A DNA stretch of 64,000 nucleotides, taken from assembly GCF_008641065.1 (NCBI RefSeq), contig NZ_VTRS01000006.1, positions 124,001-188,000 of the forward strand, written 5' to 3'. This document shows positions 9,839 to 19,060 of this stretch, piece after piece. A program made the position numbers and the translations under genes. The DNA is from Rhabdaerophilum calidifontis. GTDB taxonomy: Bacteria > Pseudomonadota > Alphaproteobacteria > Rhizobiales > Beijerinckiaceae. The notes beneath the pieces were generated by a model. The model worked only from the letters and a program-made list of their open reading frames with translations, was not told the DNA's origin and ran no database searches. How positions within the stretch are numbered: position 1 is the stretch's first letter; each line of letters starts with the position of its first letter.

Positions 9839-10852
9839 TCAATGCGCGCGGCTGATGCAGAAATCGACGACCTCGTCGAGCGCCTCGCGCATGTCCGAGG
9901 GCGGGAACAGCGCCAGCGCATCCTTCGCCATGGCGCCGTAATGGCGCGCGCGCTCGATCGTGTCCTCGATGGCGCGGTGGCGGCGCAACAGCTCGATCGC
10001 GCGGGCCAGGGCCGCATCGTCGGAGCGGCCCTCCTCGAGCGCGGCGCGCCAGAAGCCGCGCTCCTCGTCCGAGCCGCGCCGGAAGGCGAGCACCACCGGC
10101 AGGGTGATCTTGCCCTCGCGGAAATCGTCGCCGACATTCTTGCCGAGCTTGGCGGCCGTGCCGCCGTAATCGAGCGCGTCGTCGATGAGCTGGAAGGCGA
10201 TGCCGAGATTGAGCCCGTAGGAGCGGCAGGCCTTCTGCGCCGTCGGCTCCGCCCCGGCGAGGATCGGCCCGACTTCCGCCGCCGCAGCGAACAGCGCCGC
10301 GGTCTTGGCGCGGATCACGGCGAGATATTCGTCCTCGGTCGTCGCGGTGTTCTTGGCGGCGGCGAGCTGCATCACCTCGCCCTCGGCGATCACGGCCGCG
10401 GCGGTGGAGAGCACGTCGAGGCAGGCGAGCGAACCGACTTCCACCATCATCTTGAATGCCTGCCCGAGCAGGAAATCGCCGACAAGCACGCTCGCCTCAT
10501 TGCCCCAGACCTTGCGGGCCGAGGGCTTGCCGCGGCGCAGGTCGCTCTCGTCGACCACGTCGTCATGGAGCAGCGTCGCGGTGTGCATGAACTCGACCGA
10601 GGCCGCGAGCTTGACGTGGCCGGCGCCGGAATAGCGGCTGAGCCGCGCGGTCGCGAGCGTCAGCATCGGCCGGAGGCGCTTGCCGCCGGAGGAGATCAGA
10701 TGCTGCGCGACCTCGGGGATCATCGTCACGTCCGAGCCGGTCCGGGCGAGGATCGTCTCGTTGACCCGGCCCATATCCTCGCGAACCAAAGCGACAAGGC
10801 GGTCGATGCTGCCGGAATCCGCCTTCTCGCCGAAGGAAACGACGACGCCCAC
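9839..10852 (-). CDS. Polyprenyl (octaprenyl/decaprenyl) diphosphate synthase
   Basis: A 337-residue trans-prenyltransferase that elongates farnesyl diphosphate with isopentenyl units to make the ubiquinone side chain. The first Asp-rich motif is DDVVD (residues 97-101) and the second is IDDALD (about 223-228). GGKRLRP near residue 57 is the IPP-binding region. Small residues before the first Asp motif fit a long-chain synthase, but chain length cannot be read with certainty. It diverges from the TrmN6-like methyltransferase gene. Confidence 0.93.
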   Translation of the reverse strand: MGVVVSFGEKADSGSIDRLVALVREDMGRVNETILARTGSDVTMIPEVAQHLISSGGKRLRPMLTLATARLSRYSGAGHVKLAASVEFMHTATLLHDDVVDESDLRRGKPSARKVWGNEASVLVGDFLLGQAFKMMVEVGSLACLDVLSTAAAVIAEGEVMQLAAAKNTATTEDEYLAVIRAKTAALFAAAAEVGPILAGAEPTAQKACRSYGLNLGIAFQLIDDALDYGGTAAKLGKNVGDDFREGKITLPVVLAFRRGSDEERGFWRAALEEGRSDDAALARAIELLRRHRAIEDTIERARHYGAMAKDALALFPPSDMREALDEVVDFCISRAH

Positions 10853-10912
10853 GCTTTCGCCTCCACGCTGCCCGCGCGAGCGGGATTTGCCCCCCGCGCG
10901 ATTGAACCGGCG

Positions 10913-10928
10913 CTAGGCATGCACCTAG
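10913..10928. promoter_or_regulatory. CTAG-flanked near-palindrome in a divergent promoter region
   Basis: CTAGGCATGCACCTAG has perfect 5-bp arms (CTAGG/CCTAG) around a 6-base centre. It lies between the polyprenyl synthase start (10852) and the methyltransferase start (10991). CTAG is normally a rare tetranucleotide in bacteria, so two copies here are notable. It may be an operator or contain promoter elements. Confidence 0.35.
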
Positions 10929-10990
10929 ATTGGCGGAATTGCAACTTGAGCCGATGCCGCATCCGCGATGCGCGGCGAAGCGAGGCCGGA

Positions 10991-11749
10991 ATGCCGCAAC
11001 AGGCCGCCGGGCAACCGGAACGCGTGACCGAGGACCGCCTGTTCGGCGGCCGTCTGCTGCTGCTTCAGCCGGCGCGCGGCCACCGCGCCGGCACCGATGC
11101 GGTTCTGCTCGCCGCCGCGACCCCGCCCGACGCGGCGCGGATCGCCGATCTCGGCGCGGCGAGCGGCATTGTCGGCCTGCGCGCGGCGCAGATCGCGCCG
11201 GCGGCGCGCGTTCTGCTCGTCGAGCGTGATCCTGCGCTCGTCGCGCTGGCCGAGGCCAACATCGCCCGCAACGGCCTTGCCGCGCGCGTCGCGGCGCGCG
11301 CGGCCGACATTCTCGCGCTTGGCCGGGCACCGGATCTGCGCGAGGATTTCGACCTCGTGCTCACGAACCCGCCCTTTCTCGAAGCCGGCCGGGCGCGGGT
11401 CTCGGCGGATGCCCGCCGCGCCGAGGCGCATGTGCTCGACGGCGATCTCGAAGGCTGGCTGCGCGCCGCCGCCACCCTGCTCGCGCCGCGGGGGCGGCTG
11501 GTGCTCATCCACCGCGCCGATGCGCTGCCGGCGCTGATCCGCGCCGCGGGCCGACGCTTCGGCGGGCTGCGGCTGCGCTTCATTCATCCGACGGCGGAGG
11601 GCACGGCGATCCGGGTTCTGATGACGGGGATCAAGGGCTCGCGGGCACCGCTCACCGTTCTTCCGCCCCTGGTGCTTCACGGGGCGGGCGGGGCCTTCAC
11701 CGCGGAAGCCGCCGCCCTGCATGCCGGGGCGGCAGCCATCGAGCCGTGA
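10991..11749 (+). CDS. TrmN6-like tRNA1(Val) adenine methyltransferase
   Basis: A 252-residue class I SAM-dependent methyltransferase. Motif I is DLGAASGIVGL (residues 53-63) and the N6-adenine catalytic motif NPPF lies at residues 126-129. The early segment TEDRLFGGRLLLLQPARGHRAGTDAVLLAA is the typical start of the TrmN6/YfiC family, which modifies A37 of tRNA1(Val). The GGCCGGA stretch just before the ATG at 10991 is a modest ribosome site. The frame is open far upstream only as a shadow of the polyprenyl synthase gene. Assignment to the exact tRNA substrate is by family. Confidence 0.85.
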   Translation: MPQQAAGQPERVTEDRLFGGRLLLLQPARGHRAGTDAVLLAAATPPDAARIADLGAASGIVGLRAAQIAPAARVLLVERDPALVALAEANIARNGLAARVAARAADILALGRAPDLREDFDLVLTNPPFLEAGRARVSADARRAEAHVLDGDLEGWLRAAATLLAPRGRLVLIHRADALPALIRAAGRRFGGLRLRFIHPTAEGTAIRVLMTGIKGSRAPLTVLPPLVLHGAGGAFTAEAAALHAGAAAIEP

Positions 11750-11755
11750 GGGGCC

Positions 11756-12064
11756 TCAGCGGCAGACGCGGACGTAGCGCGGCCGCCAGCCATAGGGCGT
11801 CCACACCATCCGGCGCTGGGTGAAGCAGCGGCGGTAATAGACCGGCCGGCTGTAATAGCGCGGCGGGCCGACCCAGACGCGGCGGCAGCCATAGGGGCCG
11901 CAGCGCACGACCCAGCGCACAGATTCGGCCGCGGGACGCGAGGTTTCGTCGAGCGCGAGCGCCGGGCCGACGGGCAGGCTGGCGGCGCGGGCCGGCGCGG
12001 CGGCGGAAAGCCCGACAAGCAGCGTGAACAGGGCTACAATGGCGAAATGCGTTGATCGGATCAT
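11756..12064 (-). CDS. Small exported Tyr/Arg/Cys-rich protein
   Basis: A 102-residue protein of unknown function. A clear signal peptide (MIRSTHFAIVALFTLLVGLSA, cleavage near ARA-A) is followed by a mature part rich in Tyr, Arg, Pro and Trp, with Cys in CGPYGC, RRC and the C-terminal VCR. The four mature Cys could form two disulfides. The start at 12064 has AGGAGA nine bases upstream; an upstream in-frame ATG at 12121 lacks a good site. It resembles short periplasmic or envelope proteins common in Hyphomicrobiales. It converges on the methyltransferase with six bases between them. Confidence 0.7.
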   Translation of the reverse strand: MIRSTHFAIVALFTLLVGLSAAAPARAASLPVGPALALDETSRPAAESVRWVVRCGPYGCRRVWVGPPRYYSRPVYYRRCFTQRRMVWTPYGWRPRYVRVCR

Positions 12065-12172
12065 CAGGCAGGTCTCCTGTCTCAGTCGCCCGCCGCAATC
12101 ATATCCGGCGGACATGAACATAGGTTCAACAACACGTTACGGCGCGGAAAGGCGGCGTCCCCGCCGCCTGTC

Positions 12173-12589
12173 TCACATGCCTTTCAGGCAGTAGAATTCC
12201 GGCTGCTGGCCCGGCCCCACCGGCACCTGCTGGACGACGGCGCAATTGGCGAAGCCGTTGATCTTCACGAGGCGCGCCGTCGGCCGGGCGCCGGGCGGCG
12301 GGGTGAACTTGCATTGGCGCAGGCTGGCGCCGTCGCTCTGGGCGTCGCAGGTCTCCGGCGCCCGGCGCCGCTCGCGCTGGTTCTGGGCATGGGTGATCGC
12401 CCCGTAATCCTGGGCCATCACGCCACCGGGCTCGCCGCCATTGCCGCTGTCGCCGCCGCCACCCTGGCCGCGGGCCATGGCGGGTTCGGTCAGCGTTGCG
12501 AAGGTGAGCATGCCGCCGGCGGTGCCACAGGACAGGGCGAGCGCGAGCGCGATGCTGTGGATCTTCGAGGATTTCGTCTGGCTGGTCAT
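12173..12589 (-). CDS. Small exported protein of unknown function
   Basis: A 138-residue protein with a signal peptide (hydrophobic stretch IALALALSCGTAGGMLTFA) and a Gly-rich linker (RGQGGGGDSGNGGEPGG). The C-terminal part holds four Cys (ETCDAQ, RQCKF, ANCAVV, FYCLKG), possibly two disulfides. The start at 12589 has AGGAGAG at good spacing. No recognised domain is seen. It is on the same strand as the next small exported protein at 11756-12064, about 108 bases apart, and both are Cys-containing. Confidence 0.65.
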   Translation of the reverse strand: MTSQTKSSKIHSIALALALSCGTAGGMLTFATLTEPAMARGQGGGGDSGNGGEPGGVMAQDYGAITHAQNQRERRRAPETCDAQSDGASLRQCKFTPPPGARPTARLVKINGFANCAVVQQVPVGPGQQPEFYCLKGM

Positions 12590-12838
12590 GGTCGTCTCTC
12601 CTGGCTGTTCTGACAGTTTCAGTTCGACCCGAACCCGGGCTGGGGCTGCGCTTGAAAGCGCCGCGTGATCTGTGCGCATCATGCGGCGGGGGCATCCGCG
12701 CGTCGGTGCGGCCGCGCACAGGCCTGATCGGGGAAACCGCGGCGGACGCTGCCGGATGCCGCGCCGGAAAGGCTTGCCCCGCGGGCCGGGGCTCGGCTAA
12801 GCGGAAGGCCCCGCTTTCCGCTGCGAAGGTCGCCCGCC

Positions 12839-13765
12839 TTGTCCGCCGATTCCGATCCGCTGAGCCCCACCCGCTCGTTCCAGGGGCTGATCCTCACGCT
12901 CCAGCGCTTCTGGGCCTCGAAAGGCTGCGTGATCCTCCAGCCCTACGACATGGAAGTCGGCGCCGGCACCTTCCACCCGGCGACGACCCTGCGCGCGCTC
13001 GGCCCGAAGCGCTGGAACGCCGCCTATGTCCAGCCCTCGCGTCGCCCGAAGGACGGGCGCTACGGCGAGAACCCCAACCGCTTCCAGCATTATTACCAGT
13101 TCCAGGTGATCCTGAAGCCGTCGCCGCCCAACCTGCAGGAACTCTATCTCGAAAGCCTCTTTGCGATCGGGATCGACCCGGCCCTGCACGATCTCCGCTT
13201 CGTGGAGGACGATTGGGAAAGCCCGACGCTCGGCGCCTGGGGGCTCGGCTGGGAATGCTGGTGCGACGGCATGGAGGTGAGCCAGTTCACTTACTTTCAG
13301 CAGGTCGCGGGTCAGGAATGCGCACCGGTCGCCGGCGAACTGACCTACGGCCTCGAACGCCTCGCCATGTATCTCCAGGGCGTCGACAACGGCTTCGATC
13401 TCAATTTCAACGGGCTCGAAGGCGCGGAAAAGGTCACTTACGGCGATGTGTTCCGGCAGGCCGAGGAGGAATATTCCCGGCACAATTTCGAATATGCCGA
13501 TACGGACAAGCTCTTCCGCAATTTCGCCGAGGCCGAGAAGGAATGCCGGGCCCTGCTCGCGGCGGGCGATCGCGGCGAGGGCGCGCGCCATCTCCAGGTG
13601 CTCCCGGCCTATGACCAGTGCATCAAGGCCTCGCACGCATTCAACCTGCTCGATGCGCGCGGGGTGATCTCGGTCACCGAGCGGCAGAGCTACATCCTGC
13701 GCGTGCGCGAACTCGCCAAGGCCTGCGGCGCGGCCTGGGTGCAAACCGAAGCCGGGGGGGCGTGA
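12839..13765 (+). CDS. glyQ: Glycine-tRNA ligase alpha subunit
   Basis: A 308-residue catalytic subunit of the bacterial two-subunit glycyl-tRNA synthetase, which activates glycine and charges tRNA-Gly. Family signatures are [26 protein letters not shown] and the [23 protein letters not shown] region (each quoted only in part). The start appears to be TTG at 12839, encoding MSADSD; GAAGG lies 11 bases upstream and no better ATG precedes the conserved core. It is followed three bases later by an isochorismatase-family gene and then glyS, so the two subunits are not adjacent. Confidence 0.95.
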   Translation: MSADSDPLSPTRSFQGLILTLQRFWASKGCVILQPYDMEVGAGTFHPATTLRALGPKRWNAAYVQPSRRPKDGRYGENPNRFQHYYQFQVILKPSPPNLQELYLESLFAIGIDPALHDLRFVEDDWESPTLGAWGLGWECWCDGMEVSQFTYFQQVAGQECAPVAGELTYGLERLAMYLQGVDNGFDLNFNGLEGAEKVTYGDVFRQAEEEYSRHNFEYADTDKLFRNFAEAEKECRALLAAGDRGEGARHLQVLPAYDQCIKASHAFNLLDARGVISVTERQSYILRVRELAKACGAAWVQTEAGGA

Positions 13766-13768
13766 GCC

Positions 13769-14371
13769 ATGGAGCCGAAGACCTTGTTGCAAATGGCTGG
13801 CGTCGCTCCGGTGCCGCCGATGCTGGCGGAAAGCGTTCTCGTCATCATTGATGCACAGAACGAATATCTCGAGGGGCCGCTGGGGCTCACGGGCATCGGC
13901 CTTGCAGTTGAGCGCTCCGCCGAGGTGCTCGCCGCCTTCCGCAAGGCAGGGGCACCGGTGATCCACATCGCGCACAAGGGTCGCCCCGGAGGCGCCTTTG
14001 ATCGCGATGCGGCGCGCGGGCAGATTGTCGAGGCGCTGGCCCCGATAGCCGGTGAAACCGTGATCGAGAAGCCGTTGCCGAATTCCTTCGCGAAAACCAC
14101 TTTGGCCGAGGCCATCGCGGCCACCGGCCGCATGAAGCTCGTGACGATCGGCTTCATGACGCATATGTGCGTCTCATCCACGGCGCGCGCTGCGCTCGAT
14201 CTCGGCTTCGCGACGACAATTCTCGCCGACGCCTGTGCGACCCGTGACCTGCCGGATGGATCGGGGGGGGTGGTGCCGGCGGAAGTCGTGCACCGCGCGG
14301 AACTTGCCGCCCTGTCGGATCGGTTCGCAGGAATTTTTTCGACCGCGACCTTCCTAGGCAGCCAGACCTGA
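13769..14371 (+). CDS. Isochorismatase-family cysteine hydrolase
   Basis: A 200-residue hydrolase with the family catalytic triad: Asp28 (IIDAQNEY), a Lys near residue 101 and Cys134 in HMCVSST. Members cleave amide or isochorismate-like substrates; which one cannot be told. It sits between glyQ and glyS with three-base gaps on both sides, so it is part of the glycyl-tRNA synthetase operon here. Its codons include more A- and T-ending forms (TTG, CAA, GCA, GTT, ATA, AAA) than the flanking genes, which suggests later insertion, perhaps by transfer. Confidence 0.9.
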   Translation: MEPKTLLQMAGVAPVPPMLAESVLVIIDAQNEYLEGPLGLTGIGLAVERSAEVLAAFRKAGAPVIHIAHKGRPGGAFDRDAARGQIVEALAPIAGETVIEKPLPNSFAKTTLAEAIAATGRMKLVTIGFMTHMCVSSTARAALDLGFATTILADACATRDLPDGSGGVVPAEVVHRAELAALSDRFAGIFSTATFLGSQT

Positions 14372-14374
14372 GCC

Positions 14375-16585
14375 ATGCCCGATCTTCTCTTCGAACTCTT
14401 CTCCGAGGAAATCCCGGCGCGCATGCAGCGGCAGGCGGCGGCGGATCTCCAGCGCCTCGTGACCGGCGCGCTGGTCGAGGCCGGCGTGACCTATCAGGGT
14501 GCACGCGCCTTCGCGACCCCGCGCCGGCTCGCGCTGCACGTGGCGGGCCTGCCCGCCCGCCAGCCGGACACGCGCGAGGAGCGGAAGGGCCCGCGCGTCG
14601 GCGCGCCCGAGGCGGCTCTGGCCGGCTTCCTGAAATCCGCCGGGCTGACGGATATTTCTGAGGCGAAGATCGAGAGCGACCCGAAGAAGGGCGAATTCTA
14701 TGTCGCCGTGATCGAGAAGCCCGGCCGCGCGACGCTCGATCTCCTCGCCGAAATCCTGCCGCAGGTCATCCGCGCGTTTCCGTGGCCGAAATCGATGCGC
14801 TGGGGGGCGGCAAGCGCGGCGCCGGGCTCCTTACGCTGGGTGCGGCCCCTGCGCGCGATCGTCGCGACCTTCGGCCCCGAGACCGAGGACCCCGAGATCG
14901 TGCCGTTCGAAATCGACGGGCTCGTCGCCGGCAACGTCACCTACGGTCACCGGTTCTTGAAACCGGAGGCGATCACCGTGCGTCGCTTCGATGATTACGT
15001 CGCGAAGCTTGAAGCTTCAAAGGTCGTGCTCGATCCCGAGCGCCGCAAGGCGATCATCAAGGCGGATGCGAAAAATCTTGCTTTTGCGCAAGGGCTTGAG
15101 GTTGTGGAGGACGAGGGCCTGCTGGAGGAGGTCGCGGGCCTCGTCGAATGGCCGGTCGTGCTGATGGGGTCGTTCGAGGCGGATTTCCTCGATGTGCCGG
15201 GCGAGGTGATCCGCGCCACGATCCGCGCCAACCAGAAATGCTTCGTGCTGCGGCGCGCGGACGGCAGCCTCGCCAACCGCTTCCTCATGGTCTCGAACAT
15301 CCTCGCCCGGGATGGCGGGAAAACCATCATCGCCGGCAACGAGCGCGTCATCCGCGCGCGGCTCTCGGATGCGAAATTCTTCTGGGAGACGGACAAGCGG
15401 GTCTGGCGCGAGGACAAGGAATTCGCCCGGCTCGAGAAGTTCAAGAACGTTACCTTCCACGAGAAGCTTGGCAGCCAGTGGGACCGCATCGAGCGGATCC
15501 GCGCGCTGGCGAAGGAACTGTGCAATGTCACCGGGGCCGACCCCGCAAAGGTCGATCGCGCGGCGCGGCTCTGCAAGGCGGATCTGCTCACGGAAGTCGT
15601 CGGCGAATTCCCCGAGGTGCAGGGGCTGATGGGGCGCATCTATGCCGGGCTGATCGGCGAGGACATTTCCGTCGCCGCCGCCTGCGAGGCGCATTACAGG
15701 CCTGCGGGGCCGACGGATTCGGTGCCCACGGACCCGGTTTCCGTCACCGTGGCTTTGGCCGACAAGCTCGACACCCTCGTCGGCTTCTGGGCCATCAACG
15801 AGAAGCCCACCGGCTCCAAGGACCCCTATGCGCTGCGCCGCGCGGCTTTGGGGGTGATCAGGCTCGTGGTGGAGAATGGGGTGCGGTTGGAGCTTCGCCC
15901 GGTTCTGTTCCGCACCATGCGGGCAGGCTTGGATTCTCAGCAGGCCGGCAAAACGGACCCGGACGCTGGGCGTCGCATGCGCGAGGACCAAGCCGCCGAC
16001 CTCCTCGCCTTCTTCCATGATCGCCTGAAGGTCATGCTGCGCGACCAGGGCGCGCGGCATGATCTCGTCGATGCCGTGCTCGGCAACGGCGGCAAAGCGA
16101 AATCGAACGAGGTGGAAACCGGCTCGCGCGAAGATTTCGCGTCAGGAAACAATGCCAACGACGACCTCCTGCTCGTCGTCCGCCGGGTGGAAGCCCTCGG
16201 CGCCTTCCTCGATACGGAGGACGGCAGGAGCCTGCTCGCGAGCTTCCGCCGCGCCGCCAACATCCTGCGCGCCGAGGAGAAGAAGGACGGCGAGGGCGCG
16301 TTCGAGGCCGCCGCCGATCCCGCTCTGCTGAAGGAGGGCGCCGAGCAGGCGCTGCATGATGCGCTCTCAACAGCGGGCGAGGCGGCATCCGTTGCGCTCG
16401 ACAAGCAGGATTATGCCGCCGCCATGCGTGCCATGGCCGCCTTGCGCGGCCCGGTCGATCGATTCTTCGAGGCGGTTATGGTCAATGCCGAGGATCCGGC
16501 CATCCGCCGCAACCGCCTCGCGCTGCTCGCCGCGCTCCGGCGCGTGACGCGGCAGGTGGCGGATTTCTCGAAGGTCGCGGGGTGA
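14375..16585 (+). CDS. glyS: Glycine-tRNA ligase beta subunit
   Basis: A 736-residue subunit that binds tRNA-Gly and supports the catalytic alpha subunit. The start [18 protein letters not shown] is diagnostic, as are [16 protein letters not shown] and [12 protein letters not shown] in the core. The C-terminus carries the anticodon-binding-like domain (from about residue 600). The protein is somewhat longer than the E. coli subunit; two inserts near residues 530-580, rich in charged residues, account for this. It is the last gene of the glyQ-isochorismatase-glyS operon. A 152-base gap separates it from the MFS gene. Confidence 0.95.
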   Translation: MPDLLFELFSEEIPARMQRQAAADLQRLVTGALVEAGVTYQGARAFATPRRLALHVAGLPARQPDTREERKGPRVGAPEAALAGFLKSAGLTDISEAKIESDPKKGEFYVAVIEKPGRATLDLLAEILPQVIRAFPWPKSMRWGAASAAPGSLRWVRPLRAIVATFGPETEDPEIVPFEIDGLVAGNVTYGHRFLKPEAITVRRFDDYVAKLEASKVVLDPERRKAIIKADAKNLAFAQGLEVVEDEGLLEEVAGLVEWPVVLMGSFEADFLDVPGEVIRATIRANQKCFVLRRADGSLANRFLMVSNILARDGGKTIIAGNERVIRARLSDAKFFWETDKRVWREDKEFARLEKFKNVTFHEKLGSQWDRIERIRALAKELCNVTGADPAKVDRAARLCKADLLTEVVGEFPEVQGLMGRIYAGLIGEDISVAAACEAHYRPAGPTDSVPTDPVSVTVALADKLDTLVGFWAINEKPTGSKDPYALRRAALGVIRLVVENGVRLELRPVLFRTMRAGLDSQQAGKTDPDAGRRMREDQAADLLAFFHDRLKVMLRDQGARHDLVDAVLGNGGKAKSNEVETGSREDFASGNNANDDLLLVVRRVEALGAFLDTEDGRSLLASFRRAANILRAEEKKDGEGAFEAAADPALLKEGAEQALHDALSTAGEAASVALDKQDYAAAMRAMAALRGPVDRFFEAVMVNAEDPAIRRNRLALLAALRRVTRQVADFSKVAG

Positions 16586-16637
16586 ACGCACGCCTTACAC
16601 GAACCGAACAGCCAACCCTTCTTATCACGGCGTCCGA

Positions 16638-16649
16638 TTGATCGATCAA
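16638..16649. promoter_or_regulatory. Palindrome upstream of the MFS gene
   Basis: TTGATCGATCAA is a perfect 12-bp palindrome about 90 bases before the MFS start. It lies in an AT-richer stretch, fits a dimeric repressor or activator site and may overlap the promoter. No binding factor can be named. Confidence 0.35.
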
Positions 16650-16699
16650 ATCTATTCATTCGTGAAATGGGTCCGGTGCGTGTAGCCTCCGGGGCAACG

Positions 16700-16718
16700 G
16701 GAGCCGCGCCGCGGCTCC
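16700..16718 (+). other. Leader hairpin just before the MFS gene
   Basis: GGAGCCGCG and CGCGGCTCC flank a single base and would fold into a strong GC hairpin (about 7 bp with a 5-base loop). It ends 19 bases before the ATG at 16738, close to the GGAG ribosome site. It could modulate translation. There is no T-run. Confidence 0.35.
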
Positions 16719-16737
16719 GCCCCGCCTGGAGCCCGCC

Positions 16738-18060
16738 ATGTCCCCACCGGCTTCCGCCGCCGTTGCGCCTCGTGTCCTGCCGGTCGCGCTCGTCATTCTC
16801 GCCGGCTGCCTGTGCTCGATGCTGACCTTCGGTCCGCGTTCGGCCATGGGTTTCTTCCAGCAGCCGATCATCTCCGCCAATGGCTGGGGGCGCGATGTCT
16901 TTGCCTTCGCCATTGCGGTCCAGAACCTGCTCTGGGGGGTCGGCCAGCCCTTCATGGGCGCGATCGCCGACCGGTTCGGCACGTTGCGCGTGCTCTGGAT
17001 CGGGGCCGGGCTCTATGCCGCCGGCCTCTACCTGATGACGTTTTCGACCGATCCGCTGACGCTCAATATCGGCGCCGGGGTGCTGATCGGCTTCGGCCTC
17101 GCCGGCTCCTCGTTCAACCTGGTCCTCGCGGCCTTCGGCAAGCTGCTGCCGCCGGAGAAGCGCGGCATGGCGTTCGGCTTCGGCACGGCCGCCGGCTCCT
17201 TCGGCCAGTTCCTCTATTCGCCGCTCGGCGTGATGCTGATCCGGGATTACGGCTGGCAGCAGGCGCTGGTCATCTTCGCCGGGCTCACGCTGCTCGTGCT
17301 CCCGCTGGCGCTCGCGCTCGCGACGAAGCCGCAGGACAAGGCACCCGGCACGGGCATGACGGCGCCCTCCGCCGCCGCGGGGCAATCGATCCGGCAGGCG
17401 CTGGCGGAGGCGTTCCGGCACCGCTCCTACGTGCTGCTCGTGCTCGGCTTCTTCACCTGCGGCTTCCAGCTCGCCTTCATCACGGTGCATCTGCCGAGCT
17501 ACCTCAAGGATATCGGCATCCCGCCTGAGATCGGCGGCTGGACGCTTGCGCTGGTGGGCATATTCAACATCGCGGGTTCGCTCACGGCCGGCTGGGCCTC
17601 GAACCGCGTGCCGAAGCGCTGGATCCTGGCGCTGATCTATCTCGCGCGATCCGTGGTCACGGTGGGGCTGCTGCTGGCCGTCCCCTTCGCGGCGGTTCCG
17701 GTTTCCCTCTTCGGCATCCAGAGCATGGCCGGGATTCCGCTCACGATCGGCGTTCTGACGGCGCTGTCGTTCGGCGCCCTGACCGGGCTGCTCTGGCTTT
17801 CCACCGTGCCGCCGACGGCGGGGCTGGTCTCGATCATGTTCGGCCCGCGCTACATGGCCATGCTCTACGGCTTCGCCTTCTTCTCGCATCAGGTCGGCGG
17901 GTTCCTCGGCGTATGGCTCGGCGGCCTCCTGTTCGAGCGCACGGGCAGCTATGACATCGTCTGGTGGCTTTCCGTGGCGCTGGGCATCGCCTCGGCACTG
18001 ATCAACCTGCCGATCGTCGAGAGGGCGGCGCCGGGGCGCTGGCAGTTGCAGGGCGCCTGA
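16738..18060 (+). CDS. MFS transporter
   Basis: A 440-residue major facilitator with about 12 hydrophobic segments. The loop 2-3 region holds GAIADRFGTLRVLW, the usual MFS signature (D-R-F-G with basic residues). The overall pattern matches the oxalate/formate-antiporter-like or monocarboxylate-like group, in which the substrate is often an organic anion; substrate cannot be assigned. It stands alone with its own leader (palindrome at 16638 and hairpin at 16700) and converges on a LysR gene six bases away. That regulator could control it, although it is not divergently placed. Confidence 0.88.
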   Translation: MSPPASAAVAPRVLPVALVILAGCLCSMLTFGPRSAMGFFQQPIISANGWGRDVFAFAIAVQNLLWGVGQPFMGAIADRFGTLRVLWIGAGLYAAGLYLMTFSTDPLTLNIGAGVLIGFGLAGSSFNLVLAAFGKLLPPEKRGMAFGFGTAAGSFGQFLYSPLGVMLIRDYGWQQALVIFAGLTLLVLPLALALATKPQDKAPGTGMTAPSAAAGQSIRQALAEAFRHRSYVLLVLGFFTCGFQLAFITVHLPSYLKDIGIPPEIGGWTLALVGIFNIAGSLTAGWASNRVPKRWILALIYLARSVVTVGLLLAVPFAAVPVSLFGIQSMAGIPLTIGVLTALSFGALTGLLWLSTVPPTAGLVSIMFGPRYMAMLYGFAFFSHQVGGFLGVWLGGLLFERTGSYDIVWWLSVALGIASALINLPIVERAAPGRWQLQGA

Positions 18061-18066
18061 CGCCGC

Positions 18067-18981
18067 TCAGCCGTCCTCGCCCTCGATGATCTTGCGCTTG
18101 CGGGCGAGTTCGGTGCCGAAGAATTCGAGAAAGGCGCGCACCCGCGCCGCCTTCTTGAGATCCGGATGGGTCAGGACCCAGAGCCCGGTGCTGGAGGTCG
18201 GCCGCAGCGCCGGGATGCGGATCAGCCCCTTGATGCATTCGCCGATGAAGCTCGGCAGCACGCCGATGCCGAGCCCGCTCTCGATCGCGGTGGCGAGCAC
18301 CGAGACCATGTTGACCTTCACGCCGATGCAATCGGGATGGACATTGGCCGCCATCCAGCGCGCGCCCGCGGTCATGGCCAGCGGATCGCCGAGGCCGACC
18401 CAGCGCATCGGCGGCCGCGTCAGCGCCACCGCGTCGTCGAGCGGCAGCTTGAGTTCATGGGCGAGGCCGGTCGAGAGATAGGCATGCCAGGCGATGGTGG
18501 CGACGCGACGGCCGACCAGCGTCTGCGGCGGGTCGATCGCGGCGCGGATCGCGACATCGGCGTCGCGGCGCGACAGGTTGAGCGCGCGGTTATCGATCAC
18601 GAAATCGAGCGTGATCTCGGGATATTTCCGCCGGAACGCGCAGAACATCGGCGCGACGAGATGCGAGAAGATCGTGTCGGTGGTTGTGACCCGCAATTCG
18701 CCGGAGGGGCGGACATCCTGTCCCGCGACGCGCCGTTCGAACTCGACGATCGATTCCGCCATCCGCACCGCGAGCGCAACCATCTCCTCGCCGGCAGAGG
18801 TCAGCATGTAGCCGGTGCGCGCACGCTCGAACACGCGCACGCCGAGCTGTTTCTCCAGCGCGTTGAGGCGGCGGAACACCGTGGAATTGTTGACGCCGAG
18901 CGCATCCGCGGCGCCGCCGAGCGAACGGTGGTCGGCGATGGCGCGGACGAGGCGGAAATCGTCCCAGGCGAGCGGCTGCAT
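18067..18981 (-). CDS. LysR-family transcriptional regulator
   Basis: A 304-residue regulator. Residues about 5-64 form the winged helix-turn-helix (RSLGGAADALGVNNSTVFRRL), and the remainder is the periplasmic-binding-protein-like effector domain. The start at 18981 (MQPLAWDDFRLV) fits the family; a longer frame adds 18 residues without support. The target and ligand are unknown. It ends six bases from the end of the MFS gene. Upstream lies a CG-rich tandem repeat and then the Sua5/TsaC gene, on the same strand. Confidence 0.9.
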   Translation of the reverse strand: MQPLAWDDFRLVRAIADHRSLGGAADALGVNNSTVFRRLNALEKQLGVRVFERARTGYMLTSAGEEMVALAVRMAESIVEFERRVAGQDVRPSGELRVTTTDTIFSHLVAPMFCAFRRKYPEITLDFVIDNRALNLSRRDADVAIRAAIDPPQTLVGRRVATIAWHAYLSTGLAHELKLPLDDAVALTRPPMRWVGLGDPLAMTAGARWMAANVHPDCIGVKVNMVSVLATAIESGLGIGVLPSFIGECIKGLIRIPALRPTSSTGLWVLTHPDLKKAARVRAFLEFFGTELARKRKIIEGEDG

Positions 18982-19060
18982 CGAGACTCCGAAACCCACG
19001 GCGGGGCCAGGACCCGCCGGAAGCACGTCATACAAGTGTCACGGCACGGCAGGCAAGGCC

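Noticed and set aside
12801-12821. Hairpin GCGGAA...TTCCGC upstream of glyQ as a T-box or terminator
   Set aside because: The stem is only 6 bp with no T-run, and none of the T-box conserved elements are visible; T-boxes are also not expected in Alphaproteobacteria.
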